From: Hofstenia miamia
Taxonomy: Eukaryota; Xenacoelomorpha; Acoela; Hofsteniidae
Assembly: GCA_900660155.1 (NCBI GenBank)
Contig: CABFPE010000078.1
Coordinates: 516,377 to 580,376 of the forward strand
Length of the DNA stretch: 64,000 nucleotides
Reading direction: 5' to 3'
The position numbers were made by a program, and so were the translations under genes. Of this stretch, positions 12,852 through 27,500 are shown piece after piece. The stretch's first letter is position 1. Every line of letters starts with the position of its first letter. Under the pieces are notes generated by a model that saw nothing but the letters and a program-made list of their open reading frames with translations, had not been told where the DNA came from and searched no databases.

Positions 12852-13040
12852 GTCTTGAGCATCACGAGCTCGTTTTGCGTCGGCTTCGTCGTAACGATTA
12901 CAGGTGTACCACGATGAACCGTGTGGTTCCCACGGTCCTAAGCACACCCAACAGAAATCCATTCTGCATGAAGCGTTCTTGCATATCATGTGATTACACC
13001 CTCCATCTTTCTCTATGGATATCCGGCACTTTGGACATTC
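12852..13040 (-). CDS. ARIH1: Ariadne-1 exon 7 (RING2)
   Basis: 189 bp, 63 codons, phase 0 at both ends. The acceptor is TCTGCTTTAG and the donor GTATGT. It encodes ECPKC, then [11 protein letters not shown] with the predicted active-site cysteine, [31 protein letters not shown]. In family members the Ariadne domain follows directly, so at least one more exon must exist downstream (lower coordinates). None is visible within the 8.3 kb of readable sequence. Confidence 0.95.
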
Positions 13041-16000
13041 CTAAAGCAGATTTATTATAAAAACTACAAGTTTCTTTTTGATGTTGGCCAAAAATTGAAC
13101 CCAAACTGGAAGTGCATCCATCAGACATCCTTTGATGTCTGATATATTTAATATATATATTTCGGTGAGCATGGAATATTCATTTAAGCAAAATTAAGAA
13201 ATGAGCCAAAAGAAATTGAACTCATACGAACTTTTAAAATGAATCTTTGCTTTTGGTAGATATTGAGATTAAGAGTATAACATACTGCAGTTTGTACCAC
13301 AATACTTAATTACAGATAATTACTAGCTAGCGATACCTGAGTTCAATTGAAAAGTTGTCCAACAGTTATTTTTGTCGTGCGACATTTCACTAAATATACA
13401 TAGACAGCCCAAACTTTCAATGCTTCAAATGATTATTTCTTGGGCAAGTTTGAGTTAAAATGCAAATAACAGTAAGTTTGCAGAGAAAATATCAAAGAAG
13501 AACTTCAAATTACTATAGCATGCTTGTGGACGAGTTCATAGGTTAAAATTTCAAGTTGGGGCAAAATTACACATTTTGCGAAAACGTAAATGAGGATAAA
13601 TGCTTGTGGCAATTAAAGTAATTGTCAGTAATTTTAAAGGTTATAATAGTTATACGGGCTAAAATATAGAGAATTGGCGGTACTTTGGCAAATGATTTCG
13701 TTAATATATACAAGTATTAGCAACTACTCAATATCGTTCCAGAACTTGAAAGTTCACAACCAAAAATTTGCACTGCTTATTAAAAAGCCCTATTGGAAAT
13801 ATAGAACCATATATCAGGAAACGTTTGTTTGAAAGTGATATCTCTAATATCATCAATCAATTCCAAAGTTTCTACAGAAAGAGCTCAGTTTCGGTTTTTT
13901 ACACCTCAAAACCGTGATTTCATTTTTGGTTTTGCATGTAACTATTACTAGTATTAGTAAAGAGTTATTCAAGATAAAAATCCCTTTTAAAAGTATATTT
14001 TCACAATTGTAAATTAAGTTGGTAATCAAGTAAAACAAAATTCCGCGGCAACTTGACATTCACTTTTGTGTTTGCTACAAAAAGACTGCATCGTTTCTTG
14101 GAAGTAACTATATTGGCAACTACTATGAAAACCGGTTCGGTTTCGATTTTGACTAAAAAACGCGGGCTCGGTTTTTTTCGGTATACTACCGAGCCCTAGA
14201 AATTAAGAGTAGTCTGTAACGAAGCGATCGGAACGAAATATTCTCTGAAAATGCTAATTCGCAGGGTTGTAGTGCAAAGCACATACACATTCTAAGCATA
14301 AGTACATTGCACATAATGCTTCAACAGCGTATTCGCTGAAACTTCAAAATAAATTCTTCCATTAGCAATCCAAAGTGAGCATTAATGAATGACTCGAAAG
14401 CTATTGCAGGAGTTATTCACCTTGGTTTCGATTGCAAATTTTCTGGTGAAAGAATTTTTAATGAAAAACTTGTGAGGCACTGAACATGCTGTAATTGATT
14501 CGAATTTAAGCACTTTTACCAACAAACTCGCGATATTTCATTTTAAATAAATTACGGCAGTATAACAAAATAACATGCTCTATGCTTGTATATATAGGAA
14601 ACAAATTTTCTAAAACAAAAATTCATAAATTTTCAACTGTTCAACTTCCACAAAAGATCGCCGAAACTATTGAACTGTATGCGACAAGCACGGCATCATA
14701 TTTCCAACACGTATGAAATTATGCAATATATTACAGACACTATGTCATATTAAACAATTAATTGCATGGCAAGCAATTTTAATGCATAATCTGGGACTAT
14801 CTTGAGCATAGCAAATACATTACTAAAAATCAGTTTAGACAGCGGAATTTTGACAAAACTATTATATTATGCCAATATGTGTTTTGGTTATAAATGCAAA
14901 AGTTACTTCTTAATACAAGAAAATGTTCTTATAGGGCAGCCTTGGGTTGAGACAATAATTCACAATTGACGAACGAGGTGGGGGATTGTACCAGGATATA
15001 ATTTCTCAAAATTCAAGCCTTATATTTCTCTTGAGAGCTGAATGTGGCTCAGTGGCCCATGGGACATTGTGTCAGATGAGTTGCGATTTTAAGATAGATC
15101 GAATGGGTCATGGATCACTATCACATCAGTTATGACACATGATTATCATTACTAACATTATGATATTGATGTTTGAAGCTCTTCCAAAAGCGAACGCACA
15201 GCGCAATGCCTTGCATCCCGAAACAGTTGAATCACTCTGCATTGTTCTTGATTGAGGCATACAAGAACAAACTTATTTAAATAAAAAATTTTATTGTTGC
15301 ATATTTCAAGGTGTAATGTGGTTATGAAGAAGGTGGGTCAGTCCAGGACTTTCAATGCATGGGTTGTGATCACATCATGTGATCCATGCCCAACTCTATT
15401 TCTCATATAACCAACTTATATAGTAAAATATGAATATGTGGCATATAAATATTTCACATAACCTACGCTTTGATGAAACAGCTTACCTGCAAAAAGATGC
15501 ATTTTAAACAACTATCGTTAGGCAACATTCCTTAGAAATACTACAAAAAATATTCATGCATGCAATTAGCACACTTACGTTATGACATTTGATGTGACCT
15601 TCACTTAGCAAAAATTAGGAATACTAATATTAACAATCCGATTTCACTAAATTAATCAACTAATCTCAATCCTTTAGAAAGTACCTTGGCTTAAATTTAT
15701 TCAACAATCTATCCATACATCACACTCAAGTAAACTTTTATCGTTAAAACTTTCAAATACCTTAAATTGGTTTTCCATAAACTAACATAAAAACTTGCAG
15801 CCTCAAGAACATTTATATGTTTTGTGTAACGATCTTTAACAATTTTAGCAAAAACATTAAACAACTCAACTTTTAATTTATTACATCCAAATTTTAACCA
15901 ACTGTAACTAATCTATAAACAAAAATTATAAATGTTCAATGATATATTGTGATAGTGCATATCATAGCATGAGTGTTTGTAAATTTCTGATATTTAAGTT

Positions 16001-17639
16001 GAGGAAAATATATCTTGCTGTCTATGGTTTTTCCAAAAATATATGCTCATCGATAGAATTTTAAATAGTATACGTATATACTAATATCGTATAGATTAAA
16101 ACAAACAATCCTAAAAATAAAGTTTTTAAAACAAATTTACGTCAGTCTAACCTAGTTTTAACACTAGAAAAAACAGGCACATATGACTCTTTTATGAAAT
16201 ATTCAATAAATTATCCTCTTTCACGTTTCCAAAACGGATTTTTTTTCAGATAAAAAATGCATTATGTAAAAGTATCTGCAGGGCTTCATCATCCCTTATT
16301 CATCATTCAATTTGTTAATTAATTTGCCTCCTGCCTGAGCTCCTGGATACACGATGATCACGAAGGATCTGCGATTTAACGATAGAGAAGCAAAATGGTA
16401 AGATTTGTCTAATCTCTGAAATTTCAAAACGGCTGGCAATGTAAAATTGGTTTTTAGACACTGTCCTTTCTATAGCACATTGCAATCAGAGGCGCAGCGA
16501 GGAGGAGGCCATGATATTATTTCCCTTTGGGAAAAATGAGAAAATGTTTCTTGCAAAACTCTAAAACAGCGAGCTAAATATCTCGAAATTGAAGTTTACA
16601 GTTTTTAAGTTTCTGTTTAATATATATGATAATAGAGTATTTTTTGGTGCCGAATAATCTTCAGTTACCTAAACTGTGAATTTGTACATTTTAACACAGA
16701 AAGAACTTCATAACCCTCAAACATGCCCATGTTTACCTTTTTAGATTGTGGAAAATTTTCATTATTAAATTCATAAATTCCAACCAATATTCCAAAGAAA
16801 TTATTTTGGGTGCCTAAAATGTATTAGAATTGAAAATAAATTCAGTTTTGATTATAAATGTTTATGAAGTATATACATTTGAAAGTACTTGTCTTATTAC
16901 ATTAAAGACATAATGCGTCCATTTGAGGGTTAACATTACAAAGAAAAATACAAGTACATGTGAGCATCTCTTTTATCTCTAGAAAAATACTAATTGCTAT
17001 AAGGCTGAAAATTGGCGAAAATAAGAAAAAAATAAGAACAATTTGAGCACCAACAAATAAGAGTACTCCAATAGACTTGTCGTTGTGTGTTGTGTAGAAT
17101 TTTAAATTGGCTGTGTACACAACACAACATGTAGTGGGATAGATCATATAAATGGGGCTAAATGGATTGGGCCGGATGCAGGACGGAATAGTAACTCAAG
17201 TAAATTTTTTCATTTAATTGTACGTGATAAAATATTTGGACATACTCTTTTTTGTAGATCTTAGTCTTTCTAATCGAAACTGATGTAATAAGAAATTGTT
17301 TCATATGTTATTGGAAATCATAGCTTCTGAAAAAATACAGAAATAAAATAAGACAAATATTCATTTCATTACTTTTCTTATGCATTTGTATTAATGATTT
17401 TTAAAATTTTGCGAAATTCCGTTTATATTCCCTTCCTTCCCTAAAATGAAATAGAAAAGTTGTTGCGGTGTTCATTACAATTATGTTTGTTAGACCTTCA
17501 GCAGCTTAAAAATCCAATGCATTAAATTGCAATAGAAACTATATGTTCTACTACTTCCAAAGATTTCAAGGTACGAAAGAAGGTTGAAACATTTGGCGGT
17601 TCTTAAACCATTTTAATTGGTATCTTAAAAATACAAAAC

Positions 17640-17673
<34 letters not shown>

Positions 17674-20600
17674 CTCAATGGTATTTACATTTCCGTTATA
17701 CTCATATTAGTGTTTAATATTAATACAAACAAGACCACCCAAATTATAATTGATTTTGTGAAATTTATGATTCTGATTGTTGTGTTGTGTAAGTTGTGTA
17801 ACAAAACAGCCTTTACTGTTGTGCTGTATTGGTTGTTAAGCGGAAAAATTCACACAACTGCAAGCCTGCACTCCAAACCACATTTAAGGGCTTAAATTTC
17901 ATAAAATAAAACTTTCAAATTATTACTTAGTGAATATCACTTTATCTGAATGCATTTTGCTTACGTTTCATGAATTTTAGTAGTCTCTTCTTTTAAATCA
18001 TTCTTACATCCAAAGTGCTGTCTTCAATTCAATAAAGTATTTGTGTACCCAATGCAATATATGAAATGGCATAAAATTTCGTTGGGTGAGGTGAAATGAA
18101 GATCGAAATTCCACCCCATGAACAGTCAGAAAAATAGCACCCTACAAATGTACAAAACATAATGAAAATGGCAAGTCTTGTTAAAAAAATTCAAATTTAT
18201 AAAAACCGAGTTTCAGGAATATTCTTTAAGAATAAGCTTTAAACTAAATATATCAGTCCTTTATTAGAGTTCTCTGTATGCAGTTATAATAAAAGTCATA
18301 AAGACTAATAAGTCATTTGCTTTTGATAAAATTTTTCATATAGATGCTAAATTTTCACTACATTTTCAGATGTCTGTCATACCCAAAAGTGCATCTACTT
18401 CATCAGCGAAGAACACTTTGATACAAAATAACTGCATAAAAAAGCTTTCAAAAAATGAAGCAGATGAAAGAATTTTTTACTGGAGTTAATAGCTAAATAT
18501 AATATCTACCTTCACAATATTTTTCTATCATTCACATTTATGGAGTAATTTCAATAAAGTAAATTTTTGTTAAAACATTTGAATAAATTTTCAGGTAGTT
18601 GCCATAGCAACGAATTAAGTTTCAAATATACTCAGTTAACTTTTATATGCGAACATTTAATACAGAATTGAATTTTATTGTATATTCAATTATAAGGGTT
18701 ATCAATTAATAAAATGTCTTTAAAATTTAAGCTTGTCTCGTTTTTCTGATATTTTCGTTCTCTCGATATTTTTATTTAGTTTCCTTAGGATTAACTGGAA
18801 TTGAAAATATTTTTGGATGTTGCAGACGCAGAAATACATAAATTGCATCTACCTGCTCTGTGATTCAAATTTTTAGTTTTACAAAAAACAATAAGACCAG
18901 CACGAATGTAAAAATATACTCGATACAAACAAAGCCCACTGAAACATTCACAGCAGTAATGACAGTCATTCTAACAAGAATCTCCAGTTTATCCCAGTCA
19001 ATTTACTCGGGCAACAGGCAGCATTTTCATGACAGGTAAAATAATGCCTACCAATGAAATTAGATAAAGGAAGCAGTTTTTAATGAAAACAAGGCCAAAC
19101 TTTTAGGTTAAGACTTCAATTTGACTAGCGCTGAAATTTAACAGTTTGAAATAAAATTGGATGGAGTGTCACTTTTAAATTGATGAAAATAGTTGGATCA
19201 TCAATTGAAATGCTGGGAAATATTTCTTTAGTTAGCGTTGTATGAATTTTTATGAAAATTCTGCATAACAATGCCGTGTGAAATGAATCGAAATGCAGTG
19301 GTAATTGTGGAATACAACAATATGTTTCCCAAACGTTTGTCAATCGTATCTCGACCACCAAAGAGGCATTGTCCTCTTCAAAAGATTAATAGACATTATT
19401 TTTGATTGACGTCTACAGTTCAAATTATAATTGATATTGGATTACAGAAAAATATTTACTACAGTATTCTCATTACTAAAAGCATTCTCTAAAAACTACA
19501 AAATCCAGTCAATTTAGTTTATCACCGGCCGTAATAATTTCAATATTCTACAACTAATGACGTAATTACGTAGCTGATGTATTCAAATTGGTTTGAAGAC
19601 ATTAATTTTTCGAAATACTCAAATGTAGTTCTTATTTAAATGAAAAGCATGCAAATGAAAATATATCTAAACACTATATAGGCGTATATAATACAACTAC
19701 TACAAATCAAAATAGTTTTATATAGACAAATTAAATAACATATATATTTAAAGTGATATCGCAAGATTCCTCGTGCTATAATGCAAGCATTAAGTGCGCA
19801 ATCAGAACGTGAGGGTGGATATGGCGACCGATTTCAAAACACATGGGCATTTCAAGTTAAAATAGGTAATCAGCTTAGAAGAAGCGACTTACGGTTGCCA
19901 ATTTTTGACGTTCGAGCCCTTCCACAGCACCTTTATGCAGTCCGAAAACCCACTAGTATAAATCTATGTCCACCAGCAACATAACAATTCCGTTTATTCG
20001 TGATAGATAAAAAAACAATAACAGCGAAGATTTATTACATTAAAGAACATGTGCAATTCTCAAAATTTATAAATACAATTTAAAAACAGTAAAACTAATT
20101 TTCTATGTATGTTCCTAGCACTAACAAGAAAAGGAATTATGATAAAATAAATAAATGCACCCGCCTGAGGGCCTTGGCAAAGACGCGGGCGCCTGGTAGC
20201 CTGCAAAACACTAGCAATGACTACTAACGCATCATCTAAATCATAGCAATGTATTGTATTGAATTATTTTACTCTTTTCTTAATGAAGAGATAAGAAATA
20301 AATTTTTCCGTAATATTGACATCATTGAATTGCTATTTTTTACAATTGTAATACAAATACATTTCAAATGTGTTAATTATATCTAGAGGCGTAGCCAGCC
20401 CATATAAACAACCTGATTACAATTATGTGGCGAAGATATTGAAGAAAATAACAGTGTAAAATATCGAGGTATATTAATTGATAATGACTTAACATTTGAT
20501 GACTTCCTCTCCACGAAATTAAGGAAAATGGCATGTGGCGTCAAATATCTTTATCATCATCGCATTCTACGAAAACTATTCCATGCGCGACTTATTAATT

Positions 20601-23600
20601 CTTTTATTCGAAGTAAATTCCTGTTCTGTGATTTCCTATTTCGAAACATCAAATCTCAAAGTAGGTTATCGTTATCAAAAATATATGATTGATGGTACGA
20701 AAATGGAATAATATTGAGAAACATCAGTCTAACAATTAAATAATGAAATCATACAACATTTTTGGCCCTAACTAGATGATCCAATATTTATTTAATTATG
20801 TACCGTGCGTTTTTAAAGTTCCGGTGAATTTAAAAAGTCTCTTTTAAAAATATTCAATAAAATATTTTAAGAATCATTAGGTCACTCGGTAGTATATATG
20901 TTTGAATTTTTTTTCCATGGATACCAGCAAGAAAATCGATATGTTGATGATATATTATGCCAGCCAAAAATCAGTAAATGCAGCCATTAAACAGTACTGT
21001 ACTAAACATGGTATTAAATGCAAAGAAGATCGCCCGAGCGATACCTCAGTTCGACGAATTGTCAATAAATTTGAAGAGTATGGCACAGTGTCAGATATAC
21101 CTAGAAGTGGAAGAGGCGATGCTATAAGCATTTATGATATTGTGGCAGTCGAGGAGGCAATTCAACAACTGAAAAACCTGGGTCAGCTTCCCGCCACCTC
21201 GAATGTCGCTGCAAGTGTTGGCCGATGAAAATCGACAGCATGGAAAATTATGAAGCGAGAGTTAAGACTTAAACCATATAAGATTCAATTGGGGCAGCGC
21301 TAGACTACATACGGCCAATACATCGCTTGAAGCATTGAAAACCCTTTTTCCTGGTGGTCTTATTAGTGATCGAACTGAGTTTAGCTGGCCTCCTAGAAGT
21401 CCCGACTTATCTCCCTTGGATTTCTTTGTCTGGGACTGGATGAAAAACAAGGTTTATGCAGAGCCTAGACCTCAAAGTTTGCAACAACTGAAGGAGAAAA
21501 TTATTGAAGAATACGAATCAATGACAGAAGAAATGTTTCAAAATGCTTGTGATTCTATGCTTGAAAGACTGGAAACCTGTATTGAAAATGAAGATGGTCA
21601 CCTCGAAAACATTTGAACAATTAATGCTAACTCATAACTGTTAATAATGTATGTTTTCTTTGTTGATTAAATTTTGTTATATTTCTGAAATATACGTTTC
21701 AAATTCACCGGAACTTTAAAAACGCACGGTATAATAAATTTTTTAAAGCCTTTGTTTCTTATTTGCTGTGATACTTAGTATATATCTATAATTCAGGCTT
21801 GTCTATAGAGCACATTTTTTGTTGCATCCCATCCCATGACAATTTATGCCTATCCCATCCCACGAGATTCTCCTTATTATATTAATATTTAATGCAGCTA
21901 AAATAAAATTATTAAATTTATGAAAGCTTAGGCTTAGTATCTACTAAATATGACTACTTGTATAAAGATACATGCAAAACGATAAAATGTATTAACTTTC
22001 AGCCCAAATTTCGACTACAATGGGAAATACAAAGAGTGTACTGTCCCATCTCATGAGAAGTTTCTCATGACATTCCCATACAACTAGTGTCATATCAATG
22101 AATGACAACTGTGGACTACTAATTGAATTCTAGGAAGCCATATTTTCACTTCGGTGTTTGGACTTTTGAACGTTCATCATTATAAATTCAAGATTATGAT
22201 GAAAAAAACGTAGTAACATAATATATTGATCTGTTTGGAAAATTAATTTTTACAATTACAGAAATCATTGAATGCAAATTATATTTTAAAAATGTATAAG
22301 TGTTAAAGTTGGATATTTTGGCGGATCAATACCAGCAATTTAATAAAGCGCATCGAGGGTAGTTTGGCAGCAGGATGCGAGGTTCAAAAAACAACTGTAG
22401 CTAACGAATGCCGGTACAGAAAAGAAACCGTAGCTTAGGACACTTGATGAATTGCAATAATTGATTTAGATAAAAGCGAATAATGTATGGACTGGATACC
22501 TAGATATTTATGGATAATTTTCCTTGAATAAAATAATTGTAAGGGAATGGACGACTTAATATTTTATTACGATCCATAGCGAAATATTGAAATATTATGT
22601 TAATAAGTGAATAGAGAACAAAGCCAACATAAATTCAAAAAATGAAAGATCATTGTATTGTGGTGAACAAAGGATTAAAGAAGGCAAAACTCTAAGCCTA
22701 GCATAAAGCATTAACATAATAAGTAATTGTATTGAAAATAAAAGCCAATTGAAAAGCTTAACAAAACTCTAAATGCGTATTCACAGGAATCACATGGCAT
22801 AAATAAAGCTTCAATTACTACAAGTGCAAACAGTTGTATGTCAAAAATTAATTAAGGTGATTGAATGAAGTGGGAAATGAAGTGAAGGATGCTATGCAGC
22901 CACCAAAATATTTTAGCATTAGCTTTGTTGTGCTTCACAAGTTGCTCTAAGCTTCTACTCATCTGTTCACTCAAGATTTTAAAATCGCTATAGAAAGTAC
23001 TCAGCACGAATATATTTTAACAACAAACTTAGAACTAATCGTTCACTTATATATAGATGCACACTTCCTTATGCACTAAAAAACACATACATGTACAGCT
23101 GCTTGAATGAGAAATAAGAGTTTCTTAATTAAACATTGCGATATCGGAACAATTCACAGTAAATTAGCGTAAAATGTGAACCAGTGATGGGTATCGGTAC
23201 TCGATTTTAACCGGGCCAAACTTCGCGTCAGGTCGGGTAGGATAGTATCGGACATTTCGTATAATAATATTGAGTATTAAATTAGATTTTTGACTAAAAA
23301 GCAATTTATAAAATAAAATTAAGTACGAAAGAACCAATGAGGCATTCTTATTCATTGCTGAATTAATTAGCCTTTACAATCAGCTTCCTGCCGATAATTT
23401 AATACATGTATCCGTATACAGTACGAAGGAGACCTTAACAAGTGTCGTCTTGACAGTACAGTACATTTGTTTGTTATGGTCAATGATAGGGCCCTATGAA
23501 TACTTGAAATATCTAATCAAGTACCGAATCCACCCGACACGAAATTTAACCATTAACAGATTTTGAAGGAGATCGAGCAAAGCCGAGTTGAGTTGATTTG

Positions 23601-24543
23601 ATATTGAATAGTAAATTGCATGTCTGCCTAATTGAATAAGATATATATAATTTGTGATTGAAAAACCTTATTACAAAAATTTCTGGCCATTTTGAGGATG
23701 AATTCTATTGTCTAGCGAATAACCGTAACTAACATCAAGTACTAGAATTGAATGATATGTTGGTAGCCTCTCCCTGCCAAGAACAAGATTAGGATTGATT
23801 CTAAAATTTTCACATAACAATTTCACTATTTTTCTTAAAATTTATGCTAAAACGAGAACAGTTCGAAAAATTCATTCAAGTGACTACTTTTCTTATATTT
23901 CATAATATCAATATCAATTGTTTATTGATGTATGTATATAATATAATTAAAAAATTGTAGGCAATCCCAAACGTAAATGCTATATTTAATGATGAGTTTA
24001 TATTTATGATATTAACAGGTTTACCTGCATAGACAAGATACGAGATTCAAAATCTGAATTAAAAAATACCCCCTAGTTAATTTGGTAAAGTTGGGCAACC
24101 CAAATATTACTAGGGTTCAGATACCAAATTAACAATTCGGGTCTGGTAGAAGTTTTGAGAGAATTCTGTAAACCACGATTGGTTTTCTTAACATACATAG
24201 GTGATACTTAGGCGAATAAGTTATTGCTGCATGTGTCAAGTATTAACTCATATTTTGATGTGAAAATAATTTCTTGAGAAAACTTAAAAACTATATTGAC
24301 ATCATACTCATAAATATTTCGAGGGTAATTGAATTCTGGAATGAAATAAAGAAGGAAATCAAAAGAAAAACTTTGATATTGAAGGACACTGGGGAGAATA
24401 AAGAAAAACTGACACATTATTAGACATGTCAGAAAACAAATTGATGCTGTCGAACTCCCGTAACCCAATCTCTAAAACGCATCTCTCAAGTGTTCGAGAT
24501 AATATGCATGGAAAAACTTGAATTAATATTTAACTAGATAAGC

Positions 24544-24583
<40 letters not shown>

Positions 24584-27500
24584 AAAAAATGCATAGTGAA
24601 GTTTGAGAAGAAATAAATTGTTTGATTTGAACAATTAATATAATTATTCGTTCCTCTTAGGTACAAACACAGTTAGACATACGAGACAAAAACCTTGCTA
24701 CGGACATGATGAGTTTGTGGCGTGCACGAACAATTCTAGGTGCCCATTTTTTCGAGACACAAGCTACGCACCAGCCAAAGAATTTTGTTTAAAATGGCGA
24801 ATAAAAGCCATACCAACTCACTAAAAGAAAAGGTTGTATTGTATACCTAGAATTAAATCTGCTTAAAATATGTATTTCTTTCAAAATTATACTGGCCTTA
24901 TTTAAAATTCAGTTAAAGAAATGCTTAAAGGAAGATGTTCCAAGAAAGAAAGAAAGACATGTATTGATTCAAAGTCTATGGTAGCTTATACTAATACTAA
25001 GCCGTTAATGCCAACTCCAAAAAGTTCAAGGCAGAAGCGATTTGAATAATTTAGTTTTAATCAATATAATAAATATTATAAGAGTTTAACGAGTATTTGA
25101 AGGTTTCTGCATATGCAAAGAGAGTGGCTGCTCGTTTTAAAGCAATTTCAAATGGAGAAAAGGCGGGGAGTTATATAATTAAGGCATTTAGTGATTAAGT
25201 TTAGCAATGGATTGGTAGGGTATCGACATTGATTTTAAACGAGTAAGCCAATCGGGAAGATTATCTCTGACCATTGAATCACCTTGAGCAAAAGAAATCA
25301 AATTGAAATTTAAGAAACTTCATGCTTTAGGTATAATTGGATTTATAAACTCAGCATTTGAGACGGTAATCGAGTTATTGAAAACTAAATGAGAAAAGAA
25401 ATTAGTCCAAAATCGATTAGCACAATTAAATTAACTATTCAAACAATACATCATACCTTTGCAGTCATTAGATTTCATGCTAAAATGGTTTCACAGAGAG
25501 CATGTTCACTCCAAGATAAAAACAACATTCCTCAGCAGACAGACTTACAACAACACTCAACTCAAACCAAATCTCATTTCAACATCTGAGGCTGTGATTT
25601 TACAACGTGGTTTGGACAGAGTCTTTAGGTGCTTGACACTAAATCACTATAAAGTACATAGAAAAATATAATAGTAATCTTAATCTACCCAGAAATTCTG
25701 TAGATTTTTGACAGTTTCTTAAACTCATTTTCAAACCCAGAAACTAAAGAAGATACTACATCATAGAGGATTTTGTATACAGCCCGCTTTAATGGACTTG
25801 AGCAGTTAAGGTTGGTTGTTACTCCAACATGCGCTTTTGACCAGCTGATTACCCGAACATTAGGTATTGAGACAATGTAATACTTTTGTAAAAAAATTCA
25901 ATTAAAAAATTCATTTTATGTATTTCAGGCACCACAATCAATGCAAATTTTTAACATTATATTCGAGAACGTTCATTCTTCATACATCACGATTTCCAAA
26001 TTTTATAATAGGCTTAGAGAAAATTGTTTAACAATGTGGAAAATCCGTTTGTCCTTTAAACTAACATAAGCAGTTAAAACGAAAATTTTGAAATAGTTAG
26101 AAATCTCGTATTCGGAAAAGGAATGATTGGATTTTAAAATAAGTAAACTTCCTACATCTATTCGCAATGAATCACACTTGATCACAAAATAATGACATCA
26201 TTAATAGTCCTGGAAAATAAGTAAGTAAATAATTATGCTCTCCCGTTCTTGCTTTAATAAGCTCTTTGTTTCTGATTCACACCCATTTGTTTAACACATT
26301 CATAACATCCATTTACGTGATTCTTTTTGTAGTTTTATGAATTGCCTTTTGAAATACAATCCAGAAGTTCTGGGAGAGCATTAACTCGAGAACGCACATC
26401 ACTGAACAAGAATCATTTGATTCACGGCTCATTAAACAGATCTGTTTTGTCAAGTAGCTCATGACGTTGGCCTCACTCTATTTTAGTCACTTTTATTAAT
26501 TAAACATAAATAAGGAAATGCAACAGTCTATAAAAAATACGACTAGAAGTAGGTTTTAGAAAGTTTTTGAGATTCTTTGAACGTGTAGTGTATAAATGTA
26601 TGCTAATGGAGGAGAGAAAGGATTTATTCCCAATTCAAAATGCTCTGTTTGGTCTTGGGTTCTAATAAGGCATCCATATACATTTTATTAAATAAATGAC
26701 GAGAATCTATAATGTCCCAGATGAAACTCAGACTAAGATCAATTAGACGTGCAATTACTAACTCATAATGTTGAAGCACAAAAATCTAAATCCCAAAGTA
26801 TCAAGAAACCTCATTTTATAAGATATACTGTGCAATCGAAGATAGACTTGAAAAGTTGAGAAAATGAACACCAGTTTTCCATGTATAAACTTCATCTTTG
26901 ATTTTTACCATGCTAAACTGTTTTAATATACTTTAACCTAACAACTGTTATTGCACGTTTTCTGACAATTTTAATGGAAATATGAAATAATTTTAGAAAA
27001 TGAAAAGTTATGCTTTAAGCATTATTCAATACAAGAGGGAAAACCCTGAACGAGTGTTATATTCTGGGAGACGACGAAATCATGTGTATTTTTATTGATT
27101 TATGGAAAGAGCAAGTACTTTGTACTTTTCTTTACGACAGAAGAGCCTAGTTTAACTCTCAAATGCATTTAATAAAGGATTTTAATAAAACTTTTTATGA
27201 GCATAGCCGCTGTTTAAAATTCTGCTCACATTTTATTCTGTTTGCTTTAGCTGTTGAGTATCTAGTGGATAAACGGCATCCAAATTATAGTTGCGGTGAC
27301 TGCAAAACGAATCAATATCTTACAAACACTGACAATCTACTGTCGCGTATTCTTATAAAAAAACAAATCAATTCGTCATTCGCTGATTGCTTTCAACGTC
27401 TCTAAAAGAGAAAAAATTTAGAAGAAAAATTATTTTTAACAAAACCTATAGCAAAGATTATAATAAATGCCAAGTAGTAAGATATACGCGGACTTTTTAG

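Larger units (their letters stand above)
15399..20431. other. intron stretch with little recognisable content
   Basis: Mostly AT-rich DNA. A hAT-like start CAGAGGCGCAGCGAGG at 16492 has no matching right end and may be a truncated element. Another CTAGAGGCGTAGCCAGCC word lies just before the LINE scrap near 20386. A GC-rich patch at 20159-20202 is unexplained. No exon of a known gene was recognised; the open frame at 19781-19984 is listed separately. Confidence 0.45.

Noticed and set aside
16354-16400. Short plus-strand frame ending in a GTAAGA donor-like sequence
   Set aside because: Fifteen codons with no following exon; too short to support.
19125-19361. 78-codon minus-strand open frame
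   Set aside because: Moderately protein-like, but no motif or splice sites support it.
27163-27405. 80-codon plus-strand open frame with several cysteines
   Set aside because: There is no splice signal, no partner exon and no recognisable domain; it is consistent with chance in AT-rich DNA.
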